Origin: Pegoplata infirma
Lineage: Eukaryota; Arthropoda; Insecta; Diptera; Anthomyiidae
Reading direction: 5' to 3'
Length of the DNA: 64,000 bases
Assembly (NCBI GenBank): GCA_963921195.1
Contig: OY992538.1
Coordinates: 236,647,462-236,711,461 of the forward strand
Both the position numbers and the translations under genes were made by a program. Each line of letters begins with the position of its first letter. The stretch's first letter is position 1. Under the pieces are notes generated by a model that worked only from the letters and a program-made list of their open reading frames with translations, ran no database searches and was not told where the DNA came from. This document shows, one piece after another, positions 11,320 through 22,658 of this stretch.

Positions 11320-11810
11320 AGAAAAGGGTTTTAATGAAAAAATTTTATTGATAAAAATAAATATTTAATGAAAAAAAAATTTATGAAAAAAAAAATTTAT
11401 GAAAAAAAATATTGATGAAAAAAAAAATTTTTTTGATGAAAAAAAAAATTTTTTTGATGAAAAAAATATATTGATGAAAAAAAAAATATATTGATGAAAA
11501 AAAAAAATATTGATGAAAAAAAAAAAAAAATATTGATGAAAAAAATTTTTTCGATAAAAAAAAAAATATTGATGAAAAAAAAATATTGAAGAAAAAAAAA
11601 TTTTTTTGATGAAAAAAAAAATATATTGATGAAAAAAAAAATATTGATGAAAAAAAAAAAAAATATTGATGAAAAAAAAATCTTGATGAAAAAAAAAAAA
11701 TTTTGATGAAAAAAAAAATGTTGATGAAAAAAAAAATAATTGATAAAAAAAAAATATTGATGAAAAAAAAATATTGATGAAAAAAAAAAAAATATTGATA
11801 AAAATAATTA
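11320..11810 (+). repeat. (GATGAAAAAAAAATATT)n tandem repeat tract
   Basis: About 490 bp of TTGATGAAAAAAAAA units of variable A-run and ATATT length, some with TTTTTTT. This is microsatellite or minisatellite behaviour with unit length drifting around 15-22 bp. Confidence 0.88.
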
Positions 11811-11989
11811 TGTTACATTTTATTCACCAGCTGGTGAATATTTTTGTTATTCACCACGAGGTGAATTATTATCCAAGTTACAAACCCAAGTTAGTAAAAT
11901 TTTTGGTTTTAAGAAAACGAAAACAGTAATTCCAATTTTCTTTTTTGTTAGTCGTTAGCTTATATAGTCAAACTGAGGTGGCGTCCTGC

Positions 11990-12480
11990 AACTTTTTTAA
12001 AATTAGACACCAGCCTAAAAACATTATCATGTTAAAAAAACGTAGGGGAGAATTTTAGAAATGCGGACTCTATTTCGGATTCTTTTTTCATCTAATATTT
12101 AATATTACCTGTAACAGAGTATCAGAAGCATTTTTGTAGCTCTTGTAGAACACGACCTCCAAATAAGTTTTTGAGTGATTTAGGGCGGATTACTCAATGA
12201 AAAGTTAGCTGCTAACTGCCGATTTAACTGAGCCTTATGTCAAAATTTGTATGAAAAAGTTAAATTTAACGGAGAGTTATTTTATAACGGAGCATTGAGT
12301 AATCCAGCCTTAGTTGTTAAAACTCTTAAGACCATGTTAGGACCCTAAATTACCGTATCAAAAAAACCTAAGCAAGGTAGAGCAAGACGGACAAACATTT
12401 TGAATCCGAACTAACAACTAGGGATCTGTTGGAATTTGGGGGTAGTTTGAGGAACCCTACCTCCTCACAATAATTTTTAA
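11990..12480. repeat. Dispersed repeat, related to 26940-27320
   Basis: Shares ATTTTTGTAG...TTGTAGAA, a GACC..CC(A/G)AA stretch and CTAAGCAAG(G/A)TAGAG with 26990-27210. It is interrupted by the MITE at 12183-12309. Confidence 0.6.
12183..12309. mobile_element. 127-bp Tourist-like MITE, 3-bp TTA duplication
   Basis: The ends are GGGCGGATTACTCAATG and CATTGAGTAATCCAGCC. TTA lies at 12180-12182 and 12310-12312. GG ends and TTA duplication fit PIF/Harbinger. Confidence 0.82.
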
Positions 12481-12869
12481 CAAATTTATTTGTTGTGATT
12501 GTTGGACTTAAGTATTTCATTTTTATCATTATTTAAATTTCGAGCCTCACACAGAGATGATGTTTTCATATGAGAAGAAAGTTTTTTTATACCTATATTT
12601 TTGCTCTAGACGATGTTACTGTTATTTCGGGAGTTATGGAAATTTTCCCGAAGCTCCATTTGCTTCATAAGGGGAAACGAAATTTTTAAACACTGATATG
12701 GCCGATATGCCGAGACACCCCAACCTCAAACTCGTCTCTTTTATATATATTATCAATTTTGGGCAAATCTGTTCATAACGGTTGGAATATTTTTCATTAT
12801 GTTTGTTTAAAGTTTAAAAAACTATAAGAACAAAATTTGACTAATTGGGAATTTTCCTATAATAAATTA

Positions 12870-13254
12870 CACTGCCCGACAAAAAGAAGAAAAAGTTTTA
12901 AACACGAACTGGATAATTTACGTTTAAAATTAGAGACTAAATATAGTAAAAATGCATTTACAGTTTTTCATTTCGTGATCCTGTTGCCTTTTTAAAGGTC
13001 TTCAAAGTTTTAGAGGATTAAGTTTTGTATTTTTTAAATATTTGTACTTGTCCTAGGATGCCACTAGTGATGTCAAATGAAAGAGCAGGATCTCCCCTAA
13101 TTTCCCAATTTTATTATTTTGGCATATCAGGAAAAAGTAGATAAGTCACGTTATTTTTAAAACTTAATCCTGTAAATTCAGTTTTACTCTATTTGATCTC
13201 TACATTCGGACGTTTATCATCCGATTCATTTTTATGATTGGCTGTCGGACGGTG
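12870..13254. mobile_element. 385-bp element with CACYGYCCGACA ends, TTA duplication
   Basis: The ends are CACTGCCCGACA and TGTCGGACGGTG, with TTA at 12867-12869 and 13255-13257. A second right end of this family followed by TTA is at 61035-61046. No coding capacity. Confidence 0.65.
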
Positions 13255-14199
13255 TTATGAAGTAAACCCTTAAATTGGAAAAATAAATTATTTAGCAAGT
13301 GTTATTAAACATTTAAAATTATTTGATCTTTAGTCATTTAAAAACTGCTGTTTTTCTTTTTTTGTAATATAATCTCTCTTAAGTTTGTCCATTTACATAG
13401 CCATTCAAAATATTTACATAAATCTGTTTTCTGCAATCAAAAACGACAACTAAAACAGAGCAAAGAGATGGAGGAGGCGGAGGACATACTAAATAAGTTA
13501 TGGCATTGCATACATAGTCCGCTTAATTTTTTTATTTATTTTTGTTAAATGTAGACAAAGATGACAAAACGTTCATATGGGGTCGTTTATTTAAAAACAC
13601 AAGGCTTTTAGTTCATATTTTAAAGGCGGTAAATTTGAAAAGAACAATCCTTACTTGCTGGTTGATACTGATACTGATGCTGATGATGGCTGAATTTGCT
13701 GTTCTTTCAATTGCTAAGGTGGTGGTAGTAGTAAGTATGGTTTATATATGCATACACACATATGTACATAATTATTTCCTGTTAAAAAGCCAGTTTTAAA
13801 GCTAAAAATAATTTTCATAATACCAATGGCACCTGCTTCTTTAAAATAACAAAAAAAAAATTGAGAACCAACTTGCATGTATTCGAAACTAAAAATTTTA
13901 ATAGCACGGATTTGGGACTTAGTTTTAATTAAAGAAATCCGACAAAAAATAAAAAAAAAAACAAAACTAACTGACAAAAAGGTCTAAACTCGTGTATGCT
14001 TACCACCATTTATACCAACACACAAAAAACGAACCCAACTAAATACTATCAGAGTCGATTAACAAAACCGACTACCAAGATGTAGAAATGATAGTATACA
14101 TGTACTATGCCGTTTTGTTTTTGCATAAATATATGATCAAGATTCAAAAAGTTTTAACTTTTAAGCTGGATTCACAATATCGGGATTCTCTGTACTACA
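13255..14199. other. AT-rich DNA, no gene recognised
   Basis: Several short frames occur on both strands, but none shows a domain or splice context. Nothing further seen. Confidence 0.4.
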
Positions 14200-15812
14200 G
14201 TGTACGATTTCAAAAAAAAAGATACATCTCGTGATTTGGAATTTAACTCCCTCTGGGTTAAATTCCAACTCAGGGAGCATGTTCTCCACATCAGGTTCCT
14301 CTATAGAAATTCAAACATGGGAACGGATTCTTTGACTCCTTTTCCGACAGTGAAATTGTTCCACAATTCTTCCTGGCTTCGTTATTTCAGCCACACGACT
14401 GCTGAGGGCCAATATGTTGAGGTCTTCGCTACACACAACCACCATGTGCATCTGGTGAATGATCTAACACATATTCCGTGTGTTAAAGGGCAGTTTCATA
14501 ATATTCTTGAACTTTTCCTCCCCCTGAAAGTACGAAGTTGAGTTACATGCGTCTCTCGAAAAATCGGATCACCTTATCATTTCTGCATCCTTTTCATATT
14601 CGGCAAATCGTAGTGATTCTTCAATTCGTAGAGATTCGGCAATTCGTAATGATTCCAGCTGCGAAACTCTCGGTTTTTGTCCATGAAAAGGCTCGTTGGG
14701 TTCAGCTCCATAATTTCTTTCGACATTTCAACTGGAAGCTCTGTTTACTTGATGACAATGTCAATGCTGCAAATAAGTTCGCATGTTCTCCACTTCGGGT
14801 TCCTCTATAGAAACCAAAACATGTGAACGGAGAGGTCACGTAGTGCATTTTATTACATCATCAGGATTTTTTAGAATTTCCTGGACAGTTATTGCTGGCG
14901 ATTTCAATGTACACAATTCTTCCTGGCCTCACACAACCACCTTGTACCACTAGTAAATGATCCAACACATATACCGTGTGTTAAACCTTGTGTTACCTTT
15001 TCACCCTGACAAGTACGAAGTTATCGTGTGTGGCACGATGAACTTAGAGTGTTGTATGTTGACCCACAGACCATCTGTGGATTCAACGTCATCTGTATAC
15101 ATGAACGGCGTTACTATTGAGGAATCTGGGCATGAAAATACAATGTGATGTTCGTTGGAACCAACATGTTTTTCAAGTGTCGAAAAAATGTGTAAGAAAA
15201 ACTTCTCTCCATCTGATCTCCTTACTATTTAACCGCCTATATCCGATCGAAGTTGGAATACAACTCCCATTTCTGGGCAAAATCTATTTTGAAGTTTTTG
15301 GACCGGGTGCAAAGGAGTCCGTTGAAGCTTATCAATGACAGTAGGGTATCCAACTCTTTTTATTCATTGGAGCATCGTCGGAATGTGGATTGTGCATCTT
15401 TTTTCCATTGATATTACCATGATAAATGTCTGCTGAGATAAGTGAAATTATACCCAAGACTCGGGTGTATTTTTACAATACTCGCCAATACAGTAGATCA
15501 CGTTCGTGTGATGTCGATAGTCCAATGAATCGCGCAACGAATTATAGAGAATATTATTTTCTTAGTCGAACTAGTCGTATGTTGAATTCACTCCCCTCAG
15601 AAGGCTTCCCAGTCAACTACGATCTGGAAAAGGTTAAACTAAATGTTCATAAACACTACTCCCTCGTTCTTCCTCCTCATAACCTATTTTCCTACTACCA
15701 ACACAATGCACTGCAGGGTTGCCAAGTTAAACTAAATTTTCGCTCTGTTAATGGGGGTTTTGGTCAAAAATTTGTTCGTCATAATTCTAACAAATATCTC
15801 CATTGGTGTTAG
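14200..15812 (+). pseudogene. Decayed Jockey/CR1-like non-LTR retrotransposon
   Basis: Fragments in element order but in changing frames. The endonuclease-type segment HLVNDLTHIPCVKGQFHNIL (near 14450-14510) has a second, partial, rearranged version near 14885-15000 (VIAGDFNVHNSSWP). Then comes the post-palm region: LTHRPSVDSTSSVYMNG, LGMKIQCDVRWNQHVFQVSK. The C-terminal region includes KLEYNSHFWAKSILKFLDRV, SLEHRRNVDCASFF and NREYYFLSRTSRMLNSLPSE (about 15240-15620). Multiple frame changes and a duplicated endonuclease piece show it is long dead. The reverse-transcriptase palm (YADD) is missing. Confidence 0.72.
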
Positions 15813-16440
15813 ATTTAGATTTAAAGCGGTCATAAATTCTACCACCAATTTGAGTGTTATAACCGGTAATTTGTCCAATCCCCGATTTGTTTTCCATTGC
15901 TCTAGTTTTCAACTATAAAAATTAAAATTTGTAAGGTTTTGCTCATATATTAACATATTTTATTTATGTATGTGCATCAATATATTACATTATATTTATG
16001 TATTTTTTATATATTGCAATTCTTGTTTTTGGTCTTAATCAGAATAAAAAAAATAAAAACGAATAACAGCATCAAAGCTACACGTGCCACTTGTGTGGTC
16101 CTTTACTTTGGACTTTGTTGTTTTTTAAGTCTTTGATGGTAACACTCAAAGAATCACTTTATGTGTGGGAATTTCATTAAATATAAAACATTGTATGTAT
16201 GTATTTTAATATGTGTTTAAATAAGAAATTTATTTTCTAATTAGTCTCAAAGAATCTTATAGGTGATGGCCTATTGCATTTTAATCTAGTTCAAACTTTC
16301 AAATTTTCAAATATAATTTGTAAAAGATCAATTTGAATTTGAAAACTTCATCTCCCATAGGCACTAATTTGAATTAACTTTACTTTAAAAATTATTAATC
16401 GTATACTAAAATTTGTATAATTTTAAACTTACAAGACTTA
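15813..16440. other. AT-rich DNA, no gene recognised
   Basis: A dead retrotransposon 3' flank with TATTTATGTATG-type tracts. An inverted pair of GGTGGTCAAGG and TTGACCACCC lies just downstream (16520-16660). Confidence 0.4.
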
Positions 16441-16451
16441 CACCAAATTAT

Positions 16452-16469
16452 TGGCGCCCACCATGGGGC
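16452..16469 (+). promoter_or_regulatory. tRNA-Lys primer-binding-site-like motif 1
   Basis: TGGCGCCCACCATGGGGC matches the form of the tRNA-Lys(CUU) primer-binding site of many LTR elements (TGGCGCCCAACGTGGGGC). The following TAATAGAATCCATTGTGTCT is shared by the other copies. It implies LTR-leader debris; no gag or pol frame is seen. Confidence 0.5.
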
Positions 16470-16973
16470 CGTAATAGAATCCATTGTGTCTTTGAGTTTT
16501 GAGGGCAGTTTACATGTTAATTACCCTTGACCACCCTTATTTAGTATTTCCTAGTATTGGTGATACGATTTTCCGGGTTTAAATAATTTTGTATGAAAAA
16601 TTATTTGAATTTGACAATTGTTATCCTCCAATACTGGGAAATAGTAGATAAGGGTGGTCAAGGTTATTTAACATGTAAATCAACCTTTACAGTTGTTCTG
16701 ATTGTTGTATCAAATTATCAGATAACAATAAATAAATTTCAATTGATCTTTGTCAAATTTCTAACCTTTTATTTTTTTTATTCAGTTATAATTAAAAAAA
16801 AATCAATTGGAATTCGATTCAATTGGAATATTTTTAAACTTTAAAAAACGTTAATACTTATATATCACCAATTTGAAACCACTTTTCTTTAAAAACTATG
16901 TATTGTAAACTAAAATTTAAAAATTAACACAATCTAAATAATTTTAAACTATATATGACTTTCAAAAACTTTT

Positions 16974-16991
16974 TGACGCCCACTCTGGGCC
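16974..16991 (+). promoter_or_regulatory. Primer-binding-site-like motif 2
   Basis: TGACGCCCACTCTGGGCC, a diverged copy of motif 1 in the same flanking context (ACTTTCAAAAACTTTT before; AGAGAAAAACTTTTTAGTTT after). Confidence 0.4.
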
Positions 16992-17156
16992 CAAGAGAAA
17001 AACTTTTTAGTTTTAAAAATATTCTAATTCTATTTTTATTAATTACTTTACTGAACTTAAAAAAAAAGAATGCGACTGGGATGCGACCTTACACAAATAA
17101 TTTAAATTTTTCTAGTGATCACAGATGTGGTCTTCAAAATTTTTCCATCACATCAG

Positions 17157-18313
17157 GGGGCTAATTCTCGCAGTCGATAGCGATCGAAATTCTACTCGAA
17201 CGTGCATTTTTTTTTCTTTTGGGATGATATCACTCGTGATCGAGTTATGTGTATCGAAATTTCTAATGATGTCATTCGATATCGAGCGAGTGTTTATACG
17301 TTATCGTGCGGTATTTCATTCGATAGCAAATTAGCTTTCGATATTCCGTTTATTTCTGTATCCTATGATAGTACTGTATTAAATTTTTGTATAAAATTAC
17401 AAAAAACATTTTTTAAGAGACAAATACAAAAAAAAAACGGAAAATCTTATTCAACAAGTTTAACTTTGTATTTAATGCTTTTGAAGTGTGTATTAAAGAT
17501 GGGCGATGGTCACGTGATTTGCGTGAATCACGCGTGAGCGATTTTTATTTCAATCACGTGATTGTGAGTATGCGTGAGTTGAAAAAAATCTGGCGTTAGT
17601 CACGAGTGAACAATTTTTTTTACTCACGTGATTAGTAAGTGAGCGTGATTAAAACAAAAAATTTAAGTGAGTGATTCGAACGTAAGTGACTGTGAGTCAA
17701 AATTTACTCATACGCCCAACTCTGATATGATACTTGCTTTTTTCACTACTATAAGTTGGGTAAATTTCAACAAACTCCAATAAAATACTGCTATAAATTG
17801 GGTAAATTTCCAATAATTTTAAGTAAAAATACCCTATTTGTGTAAATTTACCCAATTTATAGTAGGAAACTGAATTCATTTTAATTAGAGTGTAATACAA
17901 TTCAGCTTGACGGCAAAAATTTTTTTTACAATTAAAAACTCAATTACAATGTATTGCATTTAATATTATCTATCCGAATTTTCGACGTTAACACATAACC
18001 GTGAACTTTGTATGGCAGAACATTGATAAGTATGCCAACAATAAAGGCCTGTTATAATTCGAAATTATTAAAATAAAACTAAATATTTATAAATGCATAT
18101 GTTTAGGCTGAGCGACAAAAACATGTTTTACATTAAAAACAAAAACAAATCATACGTTTATTACATGCCTAAAACTATGCTATAAAAAATACAAAAACAC
18201 TGAAACATAAAATCGAATCGAAAAGTAACGAGTCCCATCATCCGCAAATTTCGAACTATCGATATTTAACTCGAAACAAAATAATTTCGATCACGACTGC
18301 GAGAATTAGCCCC
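17157..18313. mobile_element. 1,157-bp element with GGGGCTAATTCTCGCAGTCG ends
   Basis: 20-bp inverted ends, with CAG at 17154-17156 and 18314-18316. The unbroken form CATCAGGTTTTTGAG is present at 18620-18635, so the 3-bp duplication is shown. Interior TCGATA/ATCGAA words. It carries a hAT-like insertion at 17493-17732. Superfamily unknown. Confidence 0.8.
17493..17732. mobile_element. TAGAGATGGGC-family hAT-like MITE, nested
   Basis: Starts TTAAAGATGGGCGATGGTCA and ends GCCCAACTCTGA; CACGTGATT and CACGCGTGA words inside. The target duplication is not clear. Confidence 0.6.
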
Positions 18314-19066
18314 CAGGTTTTTGAGAAAATTTAGGTTAAAAAAACGCTTTTTGTGCATTTTTGACAACTCATAGCAAATGAACCCGATGTAATAACGACT
18401 TAAAAATAAGTCAAGGGAAAAACTTAAACACTACGCTTAAAGATGCAGAACTTTTTTTGTCCCTTAACCCTTGGGGCACCAAGTGTCTTTCAGTTATGTC
18501 TAATTCACATATAATTCCCTCATATAAAAAAAAAAACTTTATGCGATGGAAAAGCCACCTTATAAAAATGATTACAATTATTCTCCTGTTTACAAATCCG
18601 GTCTCCAAACTTTTTCATTACATCAGGTTTTTGAGAAGCTTGAAAAAATTGCGGTTTTGTACATATTTGACAACTCATAGCAGATGAACCCGATGTGCTG
18701 ACGACTTTCAAATAATTCAGGGGTGAAGTTTAGACATTCTTCTTTGAGATACATAACTCATTTGATCAGTCGCTTTAACTGCTGAAGTCTTTTACTGAGT
18801 CTTTTCATCAAAAACTTTTTTTTCGAATAAGACACCATTGCAAGACAATTGGTGCCCTTACCAAATGAGTTCTGCATCTCAAAGAGTTATGTTTTAACTT
18901 TACTTATTTTTAAGTCGCCAACAAGTCGCGTTCATCCGCTATGAGTTGCCTAAAATGCCCAAAATGGCATTTTTTCCTAAATTTCTCAAAAATCTGATGT
19001 GATGGAAAAGTTTGGAGACCGAATTCTTGACCAGAAAAACAATTAAGTGTATAAGGTCGCGTCTCA
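18314..19066. repeat. Inverted/direct repeat block with GATGGAAAAGTTTGGAGACC
   Basis: The module CATCAGGTTTTTGAGAA...GACAACTCATAGCA(A/G)ATGAACCCG occurs at 18314-18400 and 18592-18705 and inverted at 18905-19025. Its end GTATAAGGTCGCGT recurs at 58410-58475. No coding frame. Confidence 0.6.
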
Positions 19067-19167
19067 GTCTCATTTTCAATGTTTAGTAGTGTTATTTATG
19101 GCAAATTAATTTAAAAAAGAAATACAACCACAATGATTTTAACACTAAAAAACCAATACTAACTTTT

Positions 19168-19187
19168 TGGCTCCCAGCCTGGGGTGC
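19168..19187 (+). promoter_or_regulatory. Primer-binding-site-like motif 3
   Basis: TGGCTCCCAGCCTGGGGTGC followed by TAATAGAAAGACTTTATCTT. A diverged copy of the same module. Confidence 0.4.
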
Positions 19188-19505
19188 TAATAGAAAGACT
19201 TTATCTTTTTCGATTTGAAATTATTCTGATTGTTTTTTATCTTTAAATTTTAGTTTATGATTAATGAATTTTAAAGAATATTTGCTTGAAGTTGACCTAT
19301 TTTAAAAGTAGAAAAGTGATAGAATTTCTAAATTTTTTAAGGCTTTGAAATCAAATTTATCTTTTTGAATTTTAACTGAATAAAACAAAAAAAAAAAGGA
19401 AAACATTTTACAAAGATTTATTAAAATTTAGTGATTGTTATCTTATAATTAAACTAAAAGTACAATCAGAATAATTTAAAATTTCAAAGACTTACACAAA
19501 TTTTT

Positions 19506-19523
19506 TGGCGCCCACCTTGGGGC
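19506..19523 (+). promoter_or_regulatory. Primer-binding-site-like motif 4
   Basis: TGGCGCCCACCTTGGGGC preceded by AAAGACTTACACAAATTTT and followed by ATAGAAAGACTTGTGTCTTT. One of the two best matches. Confidence 0.5.
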
Positions 19524-19867
19524 CTTTATAGAAAGACTTGTGTCTTTTAGTTTTAAATTTGTTCTGATTGTTAAACTATGAGTTTGCAATAAAAAATTTT
19601 AGTAATCTTTAACAAAATGTCTAATATTTTATTTGTTTAATTCAGTTATAATTCAAAAAACATTAATTTGAGTTCGAAAACTACCTATATGCAGAAAGTT
19701 CATCTCTTAAATCCCTGCAGGAAAAGTGTGTCTCTCGATCCTATCCCGTGACTCATGAAAACGGGATATAAAACTAAAATGCCTATCACGGGACAGGTAA
19801 AAATTGGACTTGTCACTAAACTGTCTCAAAACAGCTTAACCCGTGACCGGAGACAATAGAACGTATC

Positions 19868-19993
19868 AAGGGTTCAAGTTGAAAAAATGCAGAAGAAAAA
19901 TTGAATTTCTAAAAATTATAGACATTTCTGGTATTTCCTATACCGGTTTCAAACACCCCAGTTAGTGTCATCATCAGTAGGATTTTAAATGTC
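19868..19993 (+). repeat. 126-bp direct repeat, left copy
   Basis: Nearly identical to 20310-20435 (AAGGGTTCAAGTTGAAAAAA ... CATCATCAGTAGGATTTTAA). It frames about 315 bp of unique sequence. Confidence 0.85.
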
Positions 19994-20309
19994 GGTTTGT
20001 CTTGTTAATGAAAACTGTTTTTTATATATGTGAATATTTATAGTTTCTACAGAATAAATTTTGACAGTTTCCAACACTACAATTCTATTTCAAGCAATCT
20101 CAACCTCACTTCATACTTTCTTTCAACTTTTTTGTCTCTTACATTATTTTGCAAGGGTTACCAACATGATCTGGAATTGCAGACACAAATGAAGGAATTT
20201 GCTTTTTCTGTTTCGGAGACGTGCCTAATGGCGACATATTTTGTCAGTAATTTTATTTGATTTTTTCTGTAAGTACAGATCGAGCACGGGCTCTAATTAT
20301 ATTTGTTAT

Positions 20310-20435
20310 AAGGGTTCAAGTTGAAAAAATGCAGAAGAAAAATTGAATTTCTAAAAATTATAGACATTTCTGGTATTTCCTATACCGGTTTCAAACACCC
20401 CAGTTAGTGTCATCATCAGTAGGATTTTAAATGTC
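20310..20435 (+). repeat. 126-bp direct repeat, right copy
   Basis: Partner of 19868-19993. Very low divergence suggests recent duplication or two ends of one element. Confidence 0.85.
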
Positions 20436-21580
20436 AATGTATCAAAATTGTACAATTCGCGAACAAAATTTCAAAATTTTTGAAGTCAGACAAGTTTTTG
20501 TTGGAGTTTTTAGTAGAGAATTTAACTAAAAATGATTTTAGAAAAACCAAGTCCCGGACAAAAATTTTTGTTTGCGTTTTGGAGTAAAAAAATTTATTAA
20601 AAAAATTTTGAAGAAAAAAAAAAACTTGAACAATTTTCAAAGTTTCGAAAAATATTAAATTTTTTTTTGCGTTTTACGGTAAAAAATTCATTTAAAATGC
20701 TTTTAGATTTTTTTTTCAATTTTCCGAAAAAATTTAAAAAAAAATTCTAAGAGATTCGGGGTGGTTAAAGAAGTAGAACATTTTGTATCAGAGGGGGAGT
20801 AGGGAAATTACAATTTAGGGAATCACAATGGGCCTTATGGCCTACGTTATTGATGATGACGCCACGCTAAAGCCTAGACACTCAAGTTGGCTCTGCACAC
20901 AAAAAACGACCATTGCCTTCGCAATGGAGGCAGTAAAACAATGCTCCCAAGTGCCGATAGACATATAATCAGACCACAAGTGTCCGACGCAATGCCGAGT
21001 GAATTAGCAGGCTCAACAAAAAAAACACGCGGTACAGTTTTGTCTTTAACTTTAATCAACTACAACGCGTCAGCTTACACGTCCTTAATCATTGACTGAC
21101 CGGTTACTACTCTGTAAATAATTTTAATAATAAAAAAATTAAATGTCTTCTTCTTCTAACGAATACTCACTACGAATCGGTAGCTTTTATTTTCGAATAT
21201 AAAATACAGTATTGCACTGACCAAAACGGGTGGTGAGTTTAAAAAGTCGACATGTTTTGTACCAAAACACCCAATTTGAGATGTTTTGCGCATATGAAAA
21301 ATGTATGGGAAAACATGTAGAAAATGACATGATTTCCTCAAAACAGTCTAATTTCCCAAATCATGCCACTGGAAACATACTATAACAAAAGTGACAGGAT
21401 TTTTTATATGAAAGGTTTAAAGATTGTGATAGGTTTTTTGGATTCTGGTGATATGTCACTTGACCTTTCAAGGACCAGTTCCTTTTTCTGCAGGATCCTA
21501 GTAAAACAACTTTGATCTTTTTTCAATTTGAATCAACAATTTTTTTAGGATCATTTATCATAAACTGAAATTACAATTAA
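20436..21580. other. Non-coding or unrecognised sequence
   Basis: 20810-21100 is less AT-rich and includes CACAATGGGCCTTATGGCCT and a 70-codon open frame without recognised domains. It may be a retrotransposon untranslated region. The rest is AT-rich. Confidence 0.35.
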
Positions 21581-21617
21581 AATAATTTTAAAACTTAAAA
21601 AACCAACGTAAACTTTT

Positions 21618-21637
21618 TGGCGCCCACTCTGGGGCTC
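21618..21637 (+). promoter_or_regulatory. Primer-binding-site-like motif 5
   Basis: TGGCGCCCACTCTGGGGCTC with ACACGTGTCTTTAAGTTTTA downstream, parallel to motifs 1 and 4. Confidence 0.45.
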
Positions 21638-22504
21638 TAATTAAAAAACACGTGTCTTTAAGTTTTAAAATTATTTCGACTGTATTTTTTTTCGAATTAT
21701 CAGTTTCTAATAACTAAATTCCAATTGACCTTTGTCAAATTTCTAAAATTATTTTTTTTTCTAATTGAAATTTCTCACAAAATTGGTTAGGTATAGTAGT
21801 TTTGTCTACTTAAGTTTTATCCAAAATGTTTCCAACGATTAAAGTCTGTCTTAAATAATCTTAACTTGTAAACATTTTGTTTTTAAATTATTTTTTTTTA
21901 TTAAAACGCAATTTAGAAAAACATGATATTTGAAATATCTTGATATCTTTAAAAAATAATACTGCGGTACTTGTTAACTACTTCCGTTTGAGTAGTTTTG
22001 TTAATGACTTAATTGACAATTGTTTTAGTTAATTTACTTTTATTTATTTACTTAAATTTTCTATTTACATTTTAAATAATAAAGAAGAGAATACATATAT
22101 GTATGTATAATTTCGAGTACCAAATTTATAGAAAAAAGAAAATTAAACGGAAATCGATGTTTGCTTAAACAATTGACTGAAATCAAGTTTAAATACTAAA
22201 TTTTGTATTGTTTTTATCAAATGGGTGCTATAAAATTACATATTTTTTTTGAATAAGATTCTGTTTTCTTAAAAATTTTAAAAAAAGAACAAAATATTCA
22301 CGAAAATGCTCAAATTATATAAGTTTTTCATCAAAAATTGGCCGTTCACCGTTATTGTTTTAGGGGTTTTTTCTCTAACAACTGGATTTTTTTTACCTTG
22401 CGGTGCTTGCTTTATTCAGACTCAGAAACCATAGATCATAGAGACATGCAACAAGCATATATATTTTGGTACTCTCAATATAGAGGCATCTAAAATAATT
22501 TAGC
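21638..22504. other. AT-rich DNA, no gene recognised
   Basis: Continuous AT-rich sequence after primer-site-like motif 5. No domain, exon or inverted-repeat element could be recognised. Confidence 0.4.
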
Positions 22505-22658
22505 GTTGTTTGTTTATGTTTTAAATGAAATGTCAAAAGTTACATGCGCTGGCTGTCACTAATACATAAGCATGTCCGAAACAGCCCTGTTTTACCCCTA
22601 TGGTAAAAATATAGGGAGAATTAAGCAATTTTAGGAGAAAACATAGCATTTTTTACTT

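Noticed and set aside
11320..11810. CRISPR-like array
   Set aside because: Units are contiguous and vary in length, with no distinct spacers; eukaryotic simple repeat.
15426..15812. 128-codon frame as a host gene
   Set aside because: It contains the conserved C-terminal RT blocks of a Jockey/CR1-like element (SRTSRMLNSLPSE) and is out of frame with its upstream part.
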